This document shows, piece by piece, positions 6,137 through 6,207 of a stretch of 6,207 nucleotides of DNA; positions within the stretch are counted from its first letter, which is position 1; each line of letters starts with the position of its first letter. This DNA comes from Candidatus Zixiibacteriota bacterium. GTDB lineage: Bacteria > Zixibacteria > MSB-5A5 > GN15 > FEB-12. Location: the NCBI GenBank assembly GCA_018816665.1, contig JAHIVM010000062.1:1-6207 (forward strand), given 5' to 3'. A program made the position numbers and the translations under genes. The notes beneath the pieces are model-generated. The model was not told the origin of the DNA, searched no databases, and was given only the letters and a program-made list of their open reading frames with translations.

Positions 6137-6207
6137 AGCGGTTGCTGTGTATACTCTGCTGCCTGGCAGTCGGACCGTTGGCCCTGGCGGGGAACAACGA
6201 CGGCGGC
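6133..6207 (+). CDS. Start of an exported protein with signal peptide (3' partial)
   Basis: An ATG at 6133 overlaps the preceding TGA as ATGA and opens a frame that runs off the right edge; 25 codons are visible. The product begins MKRLLCILCCLAVGPLALA and then GNNDGG. This is a textbook type I signal peptide: a basic N-terminus (KR), a hydrophobic core of about 14 residues, and an A-L-A cleavage site after residue 19 (base 6189). There are Cys residues at 6, 9 and 10, but none is preceded by a Gly, Ala or Ser in a lipobox, so a lipoprotein is unlikely. The mature protein would begin GNNDGG. Its function cannot be read from six residues. The start is supported by the signal peptide, the overlap and the ribosome binding site match, although no coding body is visible to confirm it. 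Co-transcription with the giant gene suggests a joint role at the cell envelope. Confidence 0.8.
   Translation, partial: MKRLLCILCCLAVGPLALAGNNDGG

Noticed and set aside
6133..6162. Lipoprotein signal in the downstream gene (Cys at residues 6, 9 and 10)
   Set aside because: None of these Cys has the small residue before it required by a lipobox, while a good A-L-A signal peptidase I site follows at residue 19.
1..6207. Mobile element, CRISPR array, tRNA or rRNA
   Set aside because: No short regularly spaced DNA repeats, terminal inverted repeats, transposase motifs or cloverleaf-like segments were seen. The repeats present are protein-level modules.

Overview
The window is almost entirely one very large protein gene on the + strand. 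The frame is already open at the left edge and runs to a TGA at 6134-6136, giving 2,044 visible residues. The true start lies outside the window. A second + strand gene begins at 6133, in a 4-base ATGA overlap with that stop. Only its first 25 codons are visible, and they encode a clear signal peptide. No stretch lacks a gene, and I see no RNA gene, insertion sequence, CRISPR array, internal promoter or terminator.

The big protein is a string of beta-sandwich-type modules with no catalytic domain I can recognise. In order it holds: the tail of one bacterial Ig-like (BIG2-type) repeat and two complete ones (2-664); six modules of about 150-168 residues alternating strictly between two types, alpha-beta three times over (665-3505); one CARDB/DUF11-like module of 111 residues (3506-3838); four further related modules of 162-171 residues (3839-5830); and a C-terminal YPNPF...GTYF domain of 101 residues (5831-6133) of the FlgD-Ig / type IX secretion sorting-tail kind.

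The organism is probably a Gram-negative bacterium of the Fibrobacteres-Chlorobi-Bacteroidetes superphylum or a nearby candidate phylum (Zixibacteria, Latescibacteria, Marinimicrobia, KSB1, Eisenbacteria or similar). Huge Ig-like proteins ending in YPNPF-type tails are typical of these groups. The DNA is moderately GC-rich and its codon choice looks even throughout. Genus-level identification is not possible from this sequence.

The likely picture is a secreted or cell-surface filament-like protein, exported through the outer membrane and translationally coupled to a second exported protein. The points most worth following up are the alternating alpha/beta module array, with its conserved SGNDGP hallmark and calcium-loop-like segments, and the near absence of lysine (5 in 2,044 residues). 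The modules do not match a named family that I know.
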